64,000 bases of DNA, taken from Zeimonas sp003577305. GTDB taxonomy: Bacteria > Pseudomonadota > Gammaproteobacteria > Burkholderiales > Burkholderiaceae_E. Below are positions 37,609-47,034 of this stretch, in pieces (positions within the stretch are counted from its first letter, which is position 1; each line of letters begins with the position of its first letter). The position numbers and the translations under genes were made by a program. The notes below the pieces were generated by a model. It worked only from the letters and a program-made list of their open reading frames with translations. It was not told where the DNA came from and did not search any database. Location: contig SZOX01000020.1 of the NCBI GenBank assembly GCA_030263385.1, forward strand, positions 85,448 through 149,447, read 5' to 3'.

Positions 37609-38447
37609 CGGTCGATCTCCTCTTCGATCTGCGGATGCTTCGCGAACAGCTTCGCCAGCAGCGCGTCGACCGCCTCGCGCGCCGGCTTGTCGCGCGCGTC
37701 GATCACCTCGGCCTTGTTGGCGCGCGGCGGCGGGGCGAACACCTTCTTGACGACGGTGGGCGAACCCTTGAGCCCGCAGCGCGCGACCTCGCCGATGCCG
37801 GCGGCCTTGTGGTCCCACTCGATCGGCTGGCAGCGCGCCGCGCGGAACATCGCGTCCATGTCGGCGAAGCGGATCGTGTTGGCGCCCTCCATCATCGTGA
37901 CCAGGCAGGGCAGCTTCGTCTTCAGCACCTGCACCCCGCCCTCGGCGCGCCGGTGCACCACGATCTCGCGCGCCTCGGGGTCGAGGTGCTCGATGCGCGA
38001 GACGTAGGTGAGTTGCTGCAGTCCGAGCCGGCGCGCGACGCCCGGACCCACCTGCGCGGTGTCGCCATCGATCGTCTGCTTGCCGCAGAACACCATGTCG
38101 ACCGGCTGGCCGGCGCCGATCGTGCGGATCGCCGACGACAGCGCATACGAGGTCGCGAGCGTGTCGGAACCGGCGAAGACCCGGTCGGTGATCAGGATCG
38201 CGTCGTCGGCGCCGAACGAAACGCACTTCTTCAGCGCCTCGGCGGCCATCTTCGGGCCCATGCTGAGCACGGTGATGCGCGCGCCGAAGCGATCCTTGAT
38301 GCGCAGCGCCTCCTCGAGCGAGACCAGGTCGTACGGATTGACGACCGCCGGCACGCCCTGGCGCATGATGGTGTTGGTGACGGGGTGGACCCGTATCTGG
38401 CTCGAATCGGGCACCTGCTTGACGCAGACGACGATGTGCATGACCAT
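37605..38447 (-). CDS. fixA: FixA, electron-transfer flavoprotein beta subunit
   Basis: 280 residues, with the ETF-beta start MVMHIVVCVKQVPDSSQIRV, NPYDLVSLEEALRIKD and the FCGKQTIDGDTAQVGP nucleotide/FAD segment. It is the NADH-side subunit of the bifurcating complex. First gene of fixABCX on the minus strand. Upstream (38466-38473) is a CGGTACCG palindrome near a possible -10. Confidence 0.93.
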   Translation of the reverse strand: MVMHIVVCVKQVPDSSQIRVHPVTNTIMRQGVPAVVNPYDLVSLEEALRIKDRFGARITVLSMGPKMAAEALKKCVSFGADDAILITDRVFAGSDTLATSYALSSAIRTIGAGQPVDMVFCGKQTIDGDTAQVGPGVARRLGLQQLTYVSRIEHLDPEAREIVVHRRAEGGVQVLKTKLPCLVTMMEGANTIRFADMDAMFRAARCQPIEWDHKAAGIGEVARCGLKGSPTVVKKVFAPPPRANKAEVIDARDKPAREAVDALLAKLFAKHPQIEEEIDR

Positions 38448-38465
38448 GCCGCGACTCCGGTATTT

Positions 38466-38486
38466 CGGTACCGTTTTACCATTATG
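38466..38486 (-). promoter_or_regulatory. Possible fixA promoter and operator
   Basis: On the minus strand CATAAT (38486-38481) resembles a -10 element, followed by the palindrome CGGTACCG (38473-38466) within GGTA...TACC repeats, 19-40 bases before the fixA ATG. No clear -35 is visible. This is the most AT-rich spot between fixA and the next gene. Confidence 0.4.
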
Positions 38487-38555
38487 AGTTCGCGGCCCGC
38501 AAGAGGGTCGCGATCCCCCATCGGGGTTACCCCGTCCAGACCCGGTTGATCTGGA

Positions 38556-39473
38556 TCAAGCGCAGCGCGCGGCCTGCACCTGCAGGTGGCAATACGCGGC
38601 AGCCAGCAGCGGGGCATCCTGGCCGGATCGGCCCGCGCGGGCCAGCATGTCGCCCAGCACGTGGTCGTGCTCGGTGCGCTGGCCCGACTGCAGGTCGCGC
38701 AGCATCGATGCGGTCGCCGCCGAACCACGCTGCGTGAGCATCGCCAGCGCGCGCTCGTGCACCCGCGACGCGATCGTGATGCCGGCGGCGGCAGCCACCG
38801 CGGCGCACTCGGCGTGCAGCCTGCGAACCAGCCGCTCGCCGTCGCGCGTCGCCACGATCTCGCCGATCGAACCCCGCGCCAGCGTGGTGATGCCCGCCAG
38901 CGTGGCGAGCAGCACCCACTTCTCCCACAGGCTGGTCACGATGTCGTCCGAGAGCACCGCGTCGAAGCGCGCCCGCTCGCACAGCGCGATGAACTGCGCC
39001 GCCACGCGCGCGGCCGGCGCGTCCCGGCCGCCGGCGGTGAGCAGGTGCAGTTCGTTGAGGTGGCGCACCGCGCCGTCGGGATCGAGCATCGCGCCGATGT
39101 GCGCCACCCCGCCCAGCACGCGTTCGCGCCCGAAGCGGCGGTCCAGCGCGTCCATGTGCGCCATGCCGTTGAGCAGCGGCAGCACGCTGGCGCGCTCGCC
39201 CACGGCCGGCGCCACCGCAGCGATCGCGTCGTCGAGGTCGTACGCCTTCGGCGCCAGCACGACCAGGTCGTATTCCGGCGCGAGCGCGTCGGCGGTCGCG
39301 GTCTTCACCGCGAGCCGCGCGTCGCCGAACGGGCTGCGGATGCGCAGGCCGTCGCGCTGCAGCCGTTCGGCGCGCGCCGGCCTGACGAGAAAGGTCACGT
39401 CGGCGCCGGCCTCGACCAGGCGCCCGCCGAAATAGCCGCCGACGCCACCGGCGCCGAGGAACAGCATCTTCAT
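38556..39473 (-). CDS. 2-dehydropantoate 2-reductase family protein
   Basis: 305 residues. NADP-binding FLGAGGVGGYFGGRLVEAG at the N-terminus, catalytic lysine in SLWEKWVLLATLAGITTLAR, and TEHDHVLGDML in the helical C-domain. It should reduce a 2-oxo acid, in the classical case ketopantoate to pantoate for CoA synthesis; many genomes carry several paralogues so PanE is not certain. AAGGAG precedes ATG 39473. Confidence 0.87.
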   Translation of the reverse strand: MKMLFLGAGGVGGYFGGRLVEAGADVTFLVRPARAERLQRDGLRIRSPFGDARLAVKTATADALAPEYDLVVLAPKAYDLDDAIAAVAPAVGERASVLPLLNGMAHMDALDRRFGRERVLGGVAHIGAMLDPDGAVRHLNELHLLTAGGRDAPAARVAAQFIALCERARFDAVLSDDIVTSLWEKWVLLATLAGITTLARGSIGEIVATRDGERLVRRLHAECAAVAAAAGITIASRVHERALAMLTQRGSAATASMLRDLQSGQRTEHDHVLGDMLARAGRSGQDAPLLAAAYCHLQVQAARCA

Positions 39474-39678
39474 CGCTGGCTTCTCCTTTCCGTCGCGAAT
39501 GCGCCGGGCCGCACCTGCCGGCAGGCGTGATCGTCCGGATGGGCAACTGTACCGGCAGTCATGGGACAATAGCCGGGGCGTGTTCACACGCCCCAGTTGC
39601 CGTCGGCGCGACCGTGATCGCGCAGATGCGCGCCGTGCGCGCCGGACGGCTCTCCCGATTCGACAGGAACATGCTTCG

Positions 39679-41352
<1,674 letters not shown>

Positions 41353-41358
41353 GCGCGT

Positions 41359-41393
41359 GCGGCGGGCGGCGCCTGCCGGGCGCCGCCCGCCGC
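41359..41393 (+). terminator. Very strong GC hairpin after ettA
   Basis: A perfect 15-bp stem (41359-41373 with 41379-41393) and a 5-base loop begin six bases after the ettA stop. The stem alone should stall polymerase, but it is followed by CGGGGTT, not a T-tract, so it could be an atypical terminator or a 3' mRNA stabiliser. Confidence 0.65.
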
Positions 41394-41443
41394 CGGGGTT
41401 GCGCGACGCGACGCGCTATCCTCGTGCCCGGAGCGCAGTGGCG

Positions 41444-42121
41444 ATGAGAGTGCTTCTGGTCGAGGACGACAGGATGATCGGGCAGGCGGTGCAGACCGCG
41501 CTGCGACAGGACGGCTATGCGATCGACTGGGTGCGCGACGCCGAGTCGGCCGACACCGCGCTCGCCACCACGAGCTTCGACCTGGTGCTGCTCGACCTGG
41601 GCCTGCCCGGACGCGACGGCGTCTCGCTGCTTCGGACGATGCGCGCACGCCACGACGCCACGCCGGTGCTGATCGTCACTGCCCGCGACGAGGTGCAGGA
41701 CCGCGTCGGCGGGCTCGATGCCGGCGCCGACGACTACCTGGTCAAGCCCTTCGACCTCGACGAACTCGGCGCGCGGATGCGCGCGCTGCTGCGCCGCAGC
41801 GCCGGTCGCGGCGAGGCGGTGTTCGAGCATCGCGGCGTGCGCATCGACCCGGCCACGCGCGAAGTCACGCGCGACGGCGAGTCGGTCACCCTCTCGCCGC
41901 GCGAATTCGCGGTGCTCGAGGCGCTGGTACTGCGCCCCGGCGCGGTGCTCTCGCGCGCACAGCTCGAGGATCGCCTCTACGGCTGGGGCGAGTCGGTGGA
42001 GAGCAACGCGGTCGAGGTCTACATCCACGGCTTGCGTCGCAAGCTCGGCCACGACTTCATCCAGAACGTGCGCGGCGTCGGCTACTTCGTCCCCCGGGAC
42101 GAATCGCAGGGCACCGGATGA
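41444..42121 (+). CDS. OmpR-family response regulator (QseB/PmrA-like)
   Basis: 225 residues: receiver domain with phospho-acceptor Asp51 (FDLVLLDLGLPGRDG) and switch Lys in DDYLVKPFDLDEL, and a winged-helix DNA-binding domain (SPREFAVLEALVLRPGAVLSR ... VYIHGLRRKLG). It controls transcription on phosphorylation by the adjacent kinase, whose start overlaps its stop by 4 bases. ATG 41444 is preferred to in-frame GTG 41438. Confidence 0.9.
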   Translation: MRVLLVEDDRMIGQAVQTALRQDGYAIDWVRDAESADTALATTSFDLVLLDLGLPGRDGVSLLRTMRARHDATPVLIVTARDEVQDRVGGLDAGADDYLVKPFDLDELGARMRALLRRSAGRGEAVFEHRGVRIDPATREVTRDGESVTLSPREFAVLEALVLRPGAVLSRAQLEDRLYGWGESVESNAVEVYIHGLRRKLGHDFIQNVRGVGYFVPRDESQGTG

Positions 42122-43446
42122 GCGCACCGTCGATCCGCGCCCGACTCCTGCTGTCGCTGCTGCCGCTGTTCATTCTCGCCGAGGCCGTCATCGGCACGGT
42201 CAGCTATCGCTACGTGCTGAGCGAGAGCCACGAGCTGTTCGACTACCACCTGCGCCAGATGGCGCTGTCGCTGCGCGACCAGGGGGCGGTGCTGCCGCCG
42301 CCCGGCCCGCCCGAAGACCGCGAGCAGTTCGACTTCGTGGTGCAGATCTGGAGCGCCGACGGCTCGAAGATCTACCTCTCGCACACGCGCTCGCGCGCGC
42401 GCCTGCCCGAGCGCGCCACGCTCGGCTTCGCCGACGTGGTGGCCGACGGCGAGCGCTGGCGCGTCTACAGCACGCTGGCGGGCGGGCGCGTGATACAGGT
42501 CGGCCAGCCGTTCGAGGTGCGCGAGCGCATCGCGGCCGCTGCCGCACTGCGCAGCCTCACGCCGCTGCTGATCTTCGCGCCGGTGGTGGCGCTGGCGATC
42601 TGGTGGCTGGTCGGGCATTCGCTGCGGCCGGTCGAGCGCATCGCCGCCGAACTGCGCCGGCGCGACGCGCAACGGCTCGACCCGGTACCGGAGGAGCAGC
42701 TGCCGACCGAGGTCGAGCCGATGGTGCGCTCGCTCAACGGCCTGCTCGAGCGGCTACGCCGCGCCTTCGCGGCGCAGCGCGCGTTCGTCGCCGACGCCGC
42801 GCACGAGTTGCGCACGCCGATCGCCGCGCTGAAGCTGCAGGCCGGACTGGTGGCCCGCGCGCGCGACGACGCTTCGCGCGGCGCGGCGCTGGCCGAGCTG
42901 AATGCGGGCATCGACCGTTCCGCCCACCTGATCGATCAGCTGCTGACGCTGGCGCGCAGCGAGCCCGAGGCGCTCGCCGGCGCGGCGGCGAGCATCGACC
43001 TCGCGCGCATCGCCGGCGACGCGGTCGCGGAAATGCTGCCGCTGGCGCAGGCGCGCGGTTCGCGGATCGGGTTCGCGGCGGCCCCGCCGGCCAGTGTCCG
43101 CGGCGACCAGAAAGCGCTGCACAGCCTGGTGCGCAACCTGATCGACAACGCCCTCAGGCACACCCCCGGCGGCAGCCGGATCGAGGTGGAAGTGGCCGCC
43201 GATGGCCAGGCGGTGCGCCTGAGCGTCGACGACGATGGGCCGGGCATTCCGGTGGAGGAGCGCGAGCGCGTCTTCGATCGCTTCTACGGCCGCAGCGCGG
43301 GCGGCGATGCGGGCAGCGGGCTCGGCCTGGCGATCGTCAAGGCGGTGGTCGAGCGCCACGACGGCCGCATCGAGCTCGGCCAGTCGGCGCTCGGAGGGCT
43401 GCGCGTGGCGGTGCACCTGCCGCGTGTCGCCGATGCGACGACTTAA
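42118..43446 (+). CDS. Two-component sensor histidine kinase (QseC-like)
   Basis: 442 residues: membrane segments at about 8-30 and 143-165 framing a short periplasmic domain, a HAMP-like region, the H-box FVADAAHELRTPIAALK with His229, and the ATPase motifs NLIDNALRHTP, DDGPGIP and GSGLGLAIVKAV. It phosphorylates the regulator encoded just upstream. The Do/MucD-type protease gene follows 73 bases later, so it may be a target of the pair. Confidence 0.9.
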   Translation: MSAPSIRARLLLSLLPLFILAEAVIGTVSYRYVLSESHELFDYHLRQMALSLRDQGAVLPPPGPPEDREQFDFVVQIWSADGSKIYLSHTRSRARLPERATLGFADVVADGERWRVYSTLAGGRVIQVGQPFEVRERIAAAAALRSLTPLLIFAPVVALAIWWLVGHSLRPVERIAAELRRRDAQRLDPVPEEQLPTEVEPMVRSLNGLLERLRRAFAAQRAFVADAAHELRTPIAALKLQAGLVARARDDASRGAALAELNAGIDRSAHLIDQLLTLARSEPEALAGAAASIDLARIAGDAVAEMLPLAQARGSRIGFAAAPPASVRGDQKALHSLVRNLIDNALRHTPGGSRIEVEVAADGQAVRLSVDDDGPGIPVEERERVFDRFYGRSAGGDAGSGLGLAIVKAVVERHDGRIELGQSALGGLRVAVHLPRVADATT

Positions 43447-43519
43447 GAATGGTCTAAGGCAGGCCCGCTATCGTGCGGCAAACGGACGCTGCCCGCCTTG
43501 CTGGCGGGGAATTCCACGG

Positions 43520-44992
43520 ATGAATCGACGCTCGCTGATTGCGGCTCTGGCCGCGGCCGGCCTGGCCAGCGCCGGCACCGCCTGGGGCTGGAGCCTGAAC
43601 CCGGCCGACTGGTTCACCCGAGCCTCCGCGCCGGCCCAGAGTCCGGCGCCGGCGCCCGCCGCAGCCGCGGATGCGGCGCCGGTCGCGCCGATCAGTGCGC
43701 CCGATTACCGGACGATCTTCCAGCGCTTCGGGCCGGCGGTGGTCGGCATCACGGTCGAGGGCACGGCCGGGGCAGCGCGCCAGCGCGCACCCGAGTTCGA
43801 CAACGATCCGTTCTTCCGCTTCTACCGCGGGCTGCCGATTCCGCCGCCGCCGCGCGGCGACGCGCCGATGTACGGCCAGGGATCGGGATTCATCGTCAGC
43901 GGCGACGGGCTGATCCTCACCAACGCGCACGTGGTGCGCGACGCGAGCAGCGTGTCGGTGAAGCTGGCCGATCGCCGCGAGTTCGAGGCCGAAGTGCTCG
44001 GCGTCGATCCGGCCACCGACGTCGCGGTGCTGCGCATCACCGCGAGCGACCTTCCCGTGGTGCAGCTCGGTGACCCGTCGCAACTCGCCGTCGGCGACTA
44101 CGTGCTGGCGATCGGCTCGCCGTTCGGCTTCGAGCAGAGCGCGACCTCCGGCATCGTCAGCGCCAAGGGACGCTCGCTGCCGGGCGACACCTACGTGCCT
44201 TTCATCCAGACCGACGTCGCGGTCAATCCGGGCAACTCGGGCGGACCGCTGTTCGATGCGCGCGGCCGCGTGGTCGGCATCAATTCGCAGATCTATTCGC
44301 GCACCGGCGGCTACCAGGGCCTGTCCTTCGCGATCCCGATCGACGTGGCGGTGCGCGTCAAGGATCAGGTCCTCGCCACCGGCAGCGTGCGGCACGCGCG
44401 CCTCGGCGTGACCGTGCAGGAGCTGAACCAGGGCCTGGCCGAGTCGTTCAAGCTCGACAGTCCGTACGGGGCGCTGGTGGCCGGCGTGGCGCCGGGCAGC
44501 GCCGCCGAGAAGGCCGGGCTGCGCGTGGGCGACGTGGTGCTCGCGCTCGATGGCCAGCGCATCGAGCGCTCGGGCGAGCTCGCCGCGATGGTCGGGCGCT
44601 CGAAGCCGGGCGACCGCGTGACGCTCGACGTGGTGCGCCAGGGCAAGCGCGAGACCCTCACCGCGGTGCTCGCCGAGTTGCCGGGCGGCACCGGCACGGT
44701 GGCCCGGGCGTCGCCCGAGCGCAGCGAGCGGCGGCTCGGCGTCGCGGTGCGCCCGCTGGCGCCGCAGGAGCGGCAGGCCACGCGGCTGAATGCGGGGCTG
44801 GTGGTCGAAGACGTCTCGGGTCCCGCCCAGCGGGCCGGCATCGAGCCCGGCGACGTGATCCTGTCGGTGAACGGCAAGCCGGTCGCCACGATCGAGCAAC
44901 TGCGCAGCCTCGTCGACGGCGATGCGCGCCAGCTCGCGCTGCTGGTGCAGCGCGGCGACCTGCGCATCTTCGTGCCGGTGCGGCTCGGATGA
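43520..44992 (+). CDS. Do-family periplasmic serine protease (DegP/MucD)
   Basis: 490 residues. Signal peptide about 1-23, a Pro/Ala linker, then the trypsin-like domain with the triad His137 (LTNAHVV), Asp167 (DPATDVAVLRI) and Ser240 (NPGNSGGPL), followed by two PDZ domains (about 290-375 and 400-485). It degrades or refolds misfolded envelope proteins. The CCCGCC/GGCGGG hairpin at 43492-43508 overlaps the ribosome-binding GGCGGGGA, so translation could be structure-controlled. Confidence 0.92.
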   Translation: MNRRSLIAALAAAGLASAGTAWGWSLNPADWFTRASAPAQSPAPAPAAAADAAPVAPISAPDYRTIFQRFGPAVVGITVEGTAGAARQRAPEFDNDPFFRFYRGLPIPPPPRGDAPMYGQGSGFIVSGDGLILTNAHVVRDASSVSVKLADRREFEAEVLGVDPATDVAVLRITASDLPVVQLGDPSQLAVGDYVLAIGSPFGFEQSATSGIVSAKGRSLPGDTYVPFIQTDVAVNPGNSGGPLFDARGRVVGINSQIYSRTGGYQGLSFAIPIDVAVRVKDQVLATGSVRHARLGVTVQELNQGLAESFKLDSPYGALVAGVAPGSAAEKAGLRVGDVVLALDGQRIERSGELAAMVGRSKPGDRVTLDVVRQGKRETLTAVLAELPGGTGTVARASPERSERRLGVAVRPLAPQERQATRLNAGLVVEDVSGPAQRAGIEPGDVILSVNGKPVATIEQLRSLVDGDARQLALLVQRGDLRIFVPVRLG

Positions 44993-45036
44993 ACGACGAG
45001 CGAAGCGGCGCAGCCTGAGCGCCGCCCCTGCAGGCC

Positions 45037-46920
45037 TCAGCCGGAACAGGCCTCGCCGACTGCGCCGCGATGCGCGAAACGGCGTTCGAGTTCGGCCGCC
45101 GGCATCGGCGGCGCGAACAGGAAGCCCTGCCCCTCGTCGCAGCCGATCCCCTGCAGGAAATGCAGCTGGTCCTCGGTCTCCACCCCTTCGGCGACGACCC
45201 GCAGTCCCAGGCTCGCCGCGAGCCCGGAGATCGCGCGCACGATCGTCGCATCGTCGGCGCTGGCCGGCAGGTCGCGCACGAACGAGCGGTCGATCTTCAG
45301 CAGGTGCACCGGGAAACGCCTGAGGTACGACAGGCTGGAGTAACCAGTGCCGAAATCGTCGATCGAGATGCGGACGCCGAGCGCGGCGAGCGCCTGCAGC
45401 GTGGACAGCGCGTGTCCGCCATCGTGCATCAGCGTCGACTCGGTGATCTCGATCTCGATCGTGCGCGGGTCGACGCCCGCATCCTCGATGATCCTTCGCA
45501 CCGTGCCGGCCAGCTCGGGGGTGCGGAACTGCTGCGCGGACAGGTTCACCGCGATCGATCCGGGAACGAAGCCGCGCTCGCGCCACAGCCGCTGCTGCCG
45601 GCAGGCCTCGCGCAGCACCCATTCGCCGATCGGATGGATGAGCCCGGTCTCTTCGGCCAGCGGAATGAACTCGGCCGGACCGATCATGCCGCGCCGCGGA
45701 TGCTGCCAGCGAACCAGCGCCTCGACCGCGACGAAGCCGCGGCGCGAGAGCTCGACGCGCGGCTGGTAATGCAGCACCAGCTCTCCGCGCGAGACTGCCG
45801 CGTGCAGCTCGTTCTCGAGTTGCAGCACCTGCGTCGACACGCGCTCCACTTTCTCGGTGAAGAAGCGCACGCACTGGCGCCCCTCGGCCTTGGCGTGATA
45901 CATCGCCGCGTCGGCGCGGCTGAGCAGCGTCTCGGCGTCTTCGCCGTCGCGCGGACAGACGCTGATGCCGATCGACGGGGTCACGCGTAACGAGTAGCCG
46001 GTGATTTCGTACGGCTGCGACAGGCGTTCGAGCAGCCGGGCCGACATCGCGGTCGCTTCGTCGGCGTCCGCCGCGTCGCCCGGCAGCACAACGAACTCGT
46101 CGCCGCCGATGCGCGCGACGGTGTCCGCCGCGCCGAGCGCGTCGGTCAGCCGCAACGCCACCGCGCGCAGCAGGGCGTCGCCGACCGCATGCCCGAGCGA
46201 GTCGTTGATCGTCTTGAAGCGGTCGAGGTCGATCAGGATCACCGCAGCGCTTCGCCCGCCCGCGCGTGCCGAGACGACCGCCTGCTCGAGCCGCTTGTGC
46301 AGCAGCCGCCGGTTCGGCAGTCCGGTGAGCACGTCGTGGTGCGCGAGGTGGCGGATGCGCCGTTCGGCGCTCTCGCGCTCGGCGATCTCGTCACGCAGCC
46401 GCGCGCTGGCCTCGGCCAGCGCCTCGGTGGTCTCGCGCAGGCGGATCTCCAGTTCGTCGTGCGCGCGGCGCAGCGCTTCGACCGCGCGCCGCTCCTCGGT
46501 CACGTCCTCGACGATCCAGATGGTGCCGCCGCGCGTCGGGTGCGTCGGGTCGGCCGACTTCGCGCGGATGCGCGCGAGGAAACTGCCGCCGTCGCGGCGC
46601 GCGATCTCGTGCTCGAAATCGGCCGACTGGCCGCGTGCCAGCAGCGGTCCGACGAAGGCGCCGATCGCGGCGTGCTCCTGGCGCGAGCGCCAGATGACGT
46701 GGCCCGGCTGGCCGACCAGCGCTGCGCGCGGCCAGCCCAGCATCTGCTCGAAGCGCGGATTGACCTGCTCGAAGCGCTGGTCGCGGGTGAATGCGATGCC
46801 GATCGAGGCGTTCTCGAGGATCGCCTCGTACTTCAGCAGCAACTGGCGCAGCGAGCGCTCCTCGCGCAGGCGCGCATCGTGCCCGGTCTTCGCCAGCAGT
46901 TCGACAGGTGCGTAAACCAA
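45037..46920 (-). CDS. PAS-GGDEF-EAL protein (cyclic-di-GMP turnover)
   Basis: 627 residues. A PAS domain (about 27-150; ENASIGIAFTRDQRFEQVNP) is followed by a coiled-coil, a GGDEF domain with intact RIGGDEF and an EAL domain with EALVRWQHP, NLSAQQF, EITES, DDFGTGYSS and EGVETEDQ, so catalytic residues of both activities are present. No membrane segments, so it is cytosolic. TTG 46920 is the most upstream start, without a convincing ribosome site, so the true start could lie a little downstream. A perfect palindrome sits upstream. Confidence 0.88.
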   Translation of the reverse strand: MVYAPVELLAKTGHDARLREERSLRQLLLKYEAILENASIGIAFTRDQRFEQVNPRFEQMLGWPRAALVGQPGHVIWRSRQEHAAIGAFVGPLLARGQSADFEHEIARRDGGSFLARIRAKSADPTHPTRGGTIWIVEDVTEERRAVEALRRAHDELEIRLRETTEALAEASARLRDEIAERESAERRIRHLAHHDVLTGLPNRRLLHKRLEQAVVSARAGGRSAAVILIDLDRFKTINDSLGHAVGDALLRAVALRLTDALGAADTVARIGGDEFVVLPGDAADADEATAMSARLLERLSQPYEITGYSLRVTPSIGISVCPRDGEDAETLLSRADAAMYHAKAEGRQCVRFFTEKVERVSTQVLQLENELHAAVSRGELVLHYQPRVELSRRGFVAVEALVRWQHPRRGMIGPAEFIPLAEETGLIHPIGEWVLREACRQQRLWRERGFVPGSIAVNLSAQQFRTPELAGTVRRIIEDAGVDPRTIEIEITESTLMHDGGHALSTLQALAALGVRISIDDFGTGYSSLSYLRRFPVHLLKIDRSFVRDLPASADDATIVRAISGLAASLGLRVVAEGVETEDQLHFLQGIGCDEGQGFLFAPPMPAAELERRFAHRGAVGEACSG

Positions 46921-46968
46921 CTTGCCCGGTTTCGTCGTGGAGGGTTGCGCAGCGGCTTCAGCCTGCAG

Positions 46969-46980
46969 TACAGATCTGTA
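46969..46980. promoter_or_regulatory. Perfect 12-bp palindrome upstream of the PAS-GGDEF-EAL gene
   Basis: TACAGATCTGTA, 48 bases before the start codon on the minus strand, between this gene and the upstream histidine kinase gene. A perfect 12-bp AT-rich palindrome stands out against the GC-rich background and may be an operator. Confidence 0.5.
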
Positions 46981-47034
46981 GGTCCGCGCGGCACAGGGGG
47001 GACCGACGGGTGGCCGGCCGCGCGCGCCCGCCGG

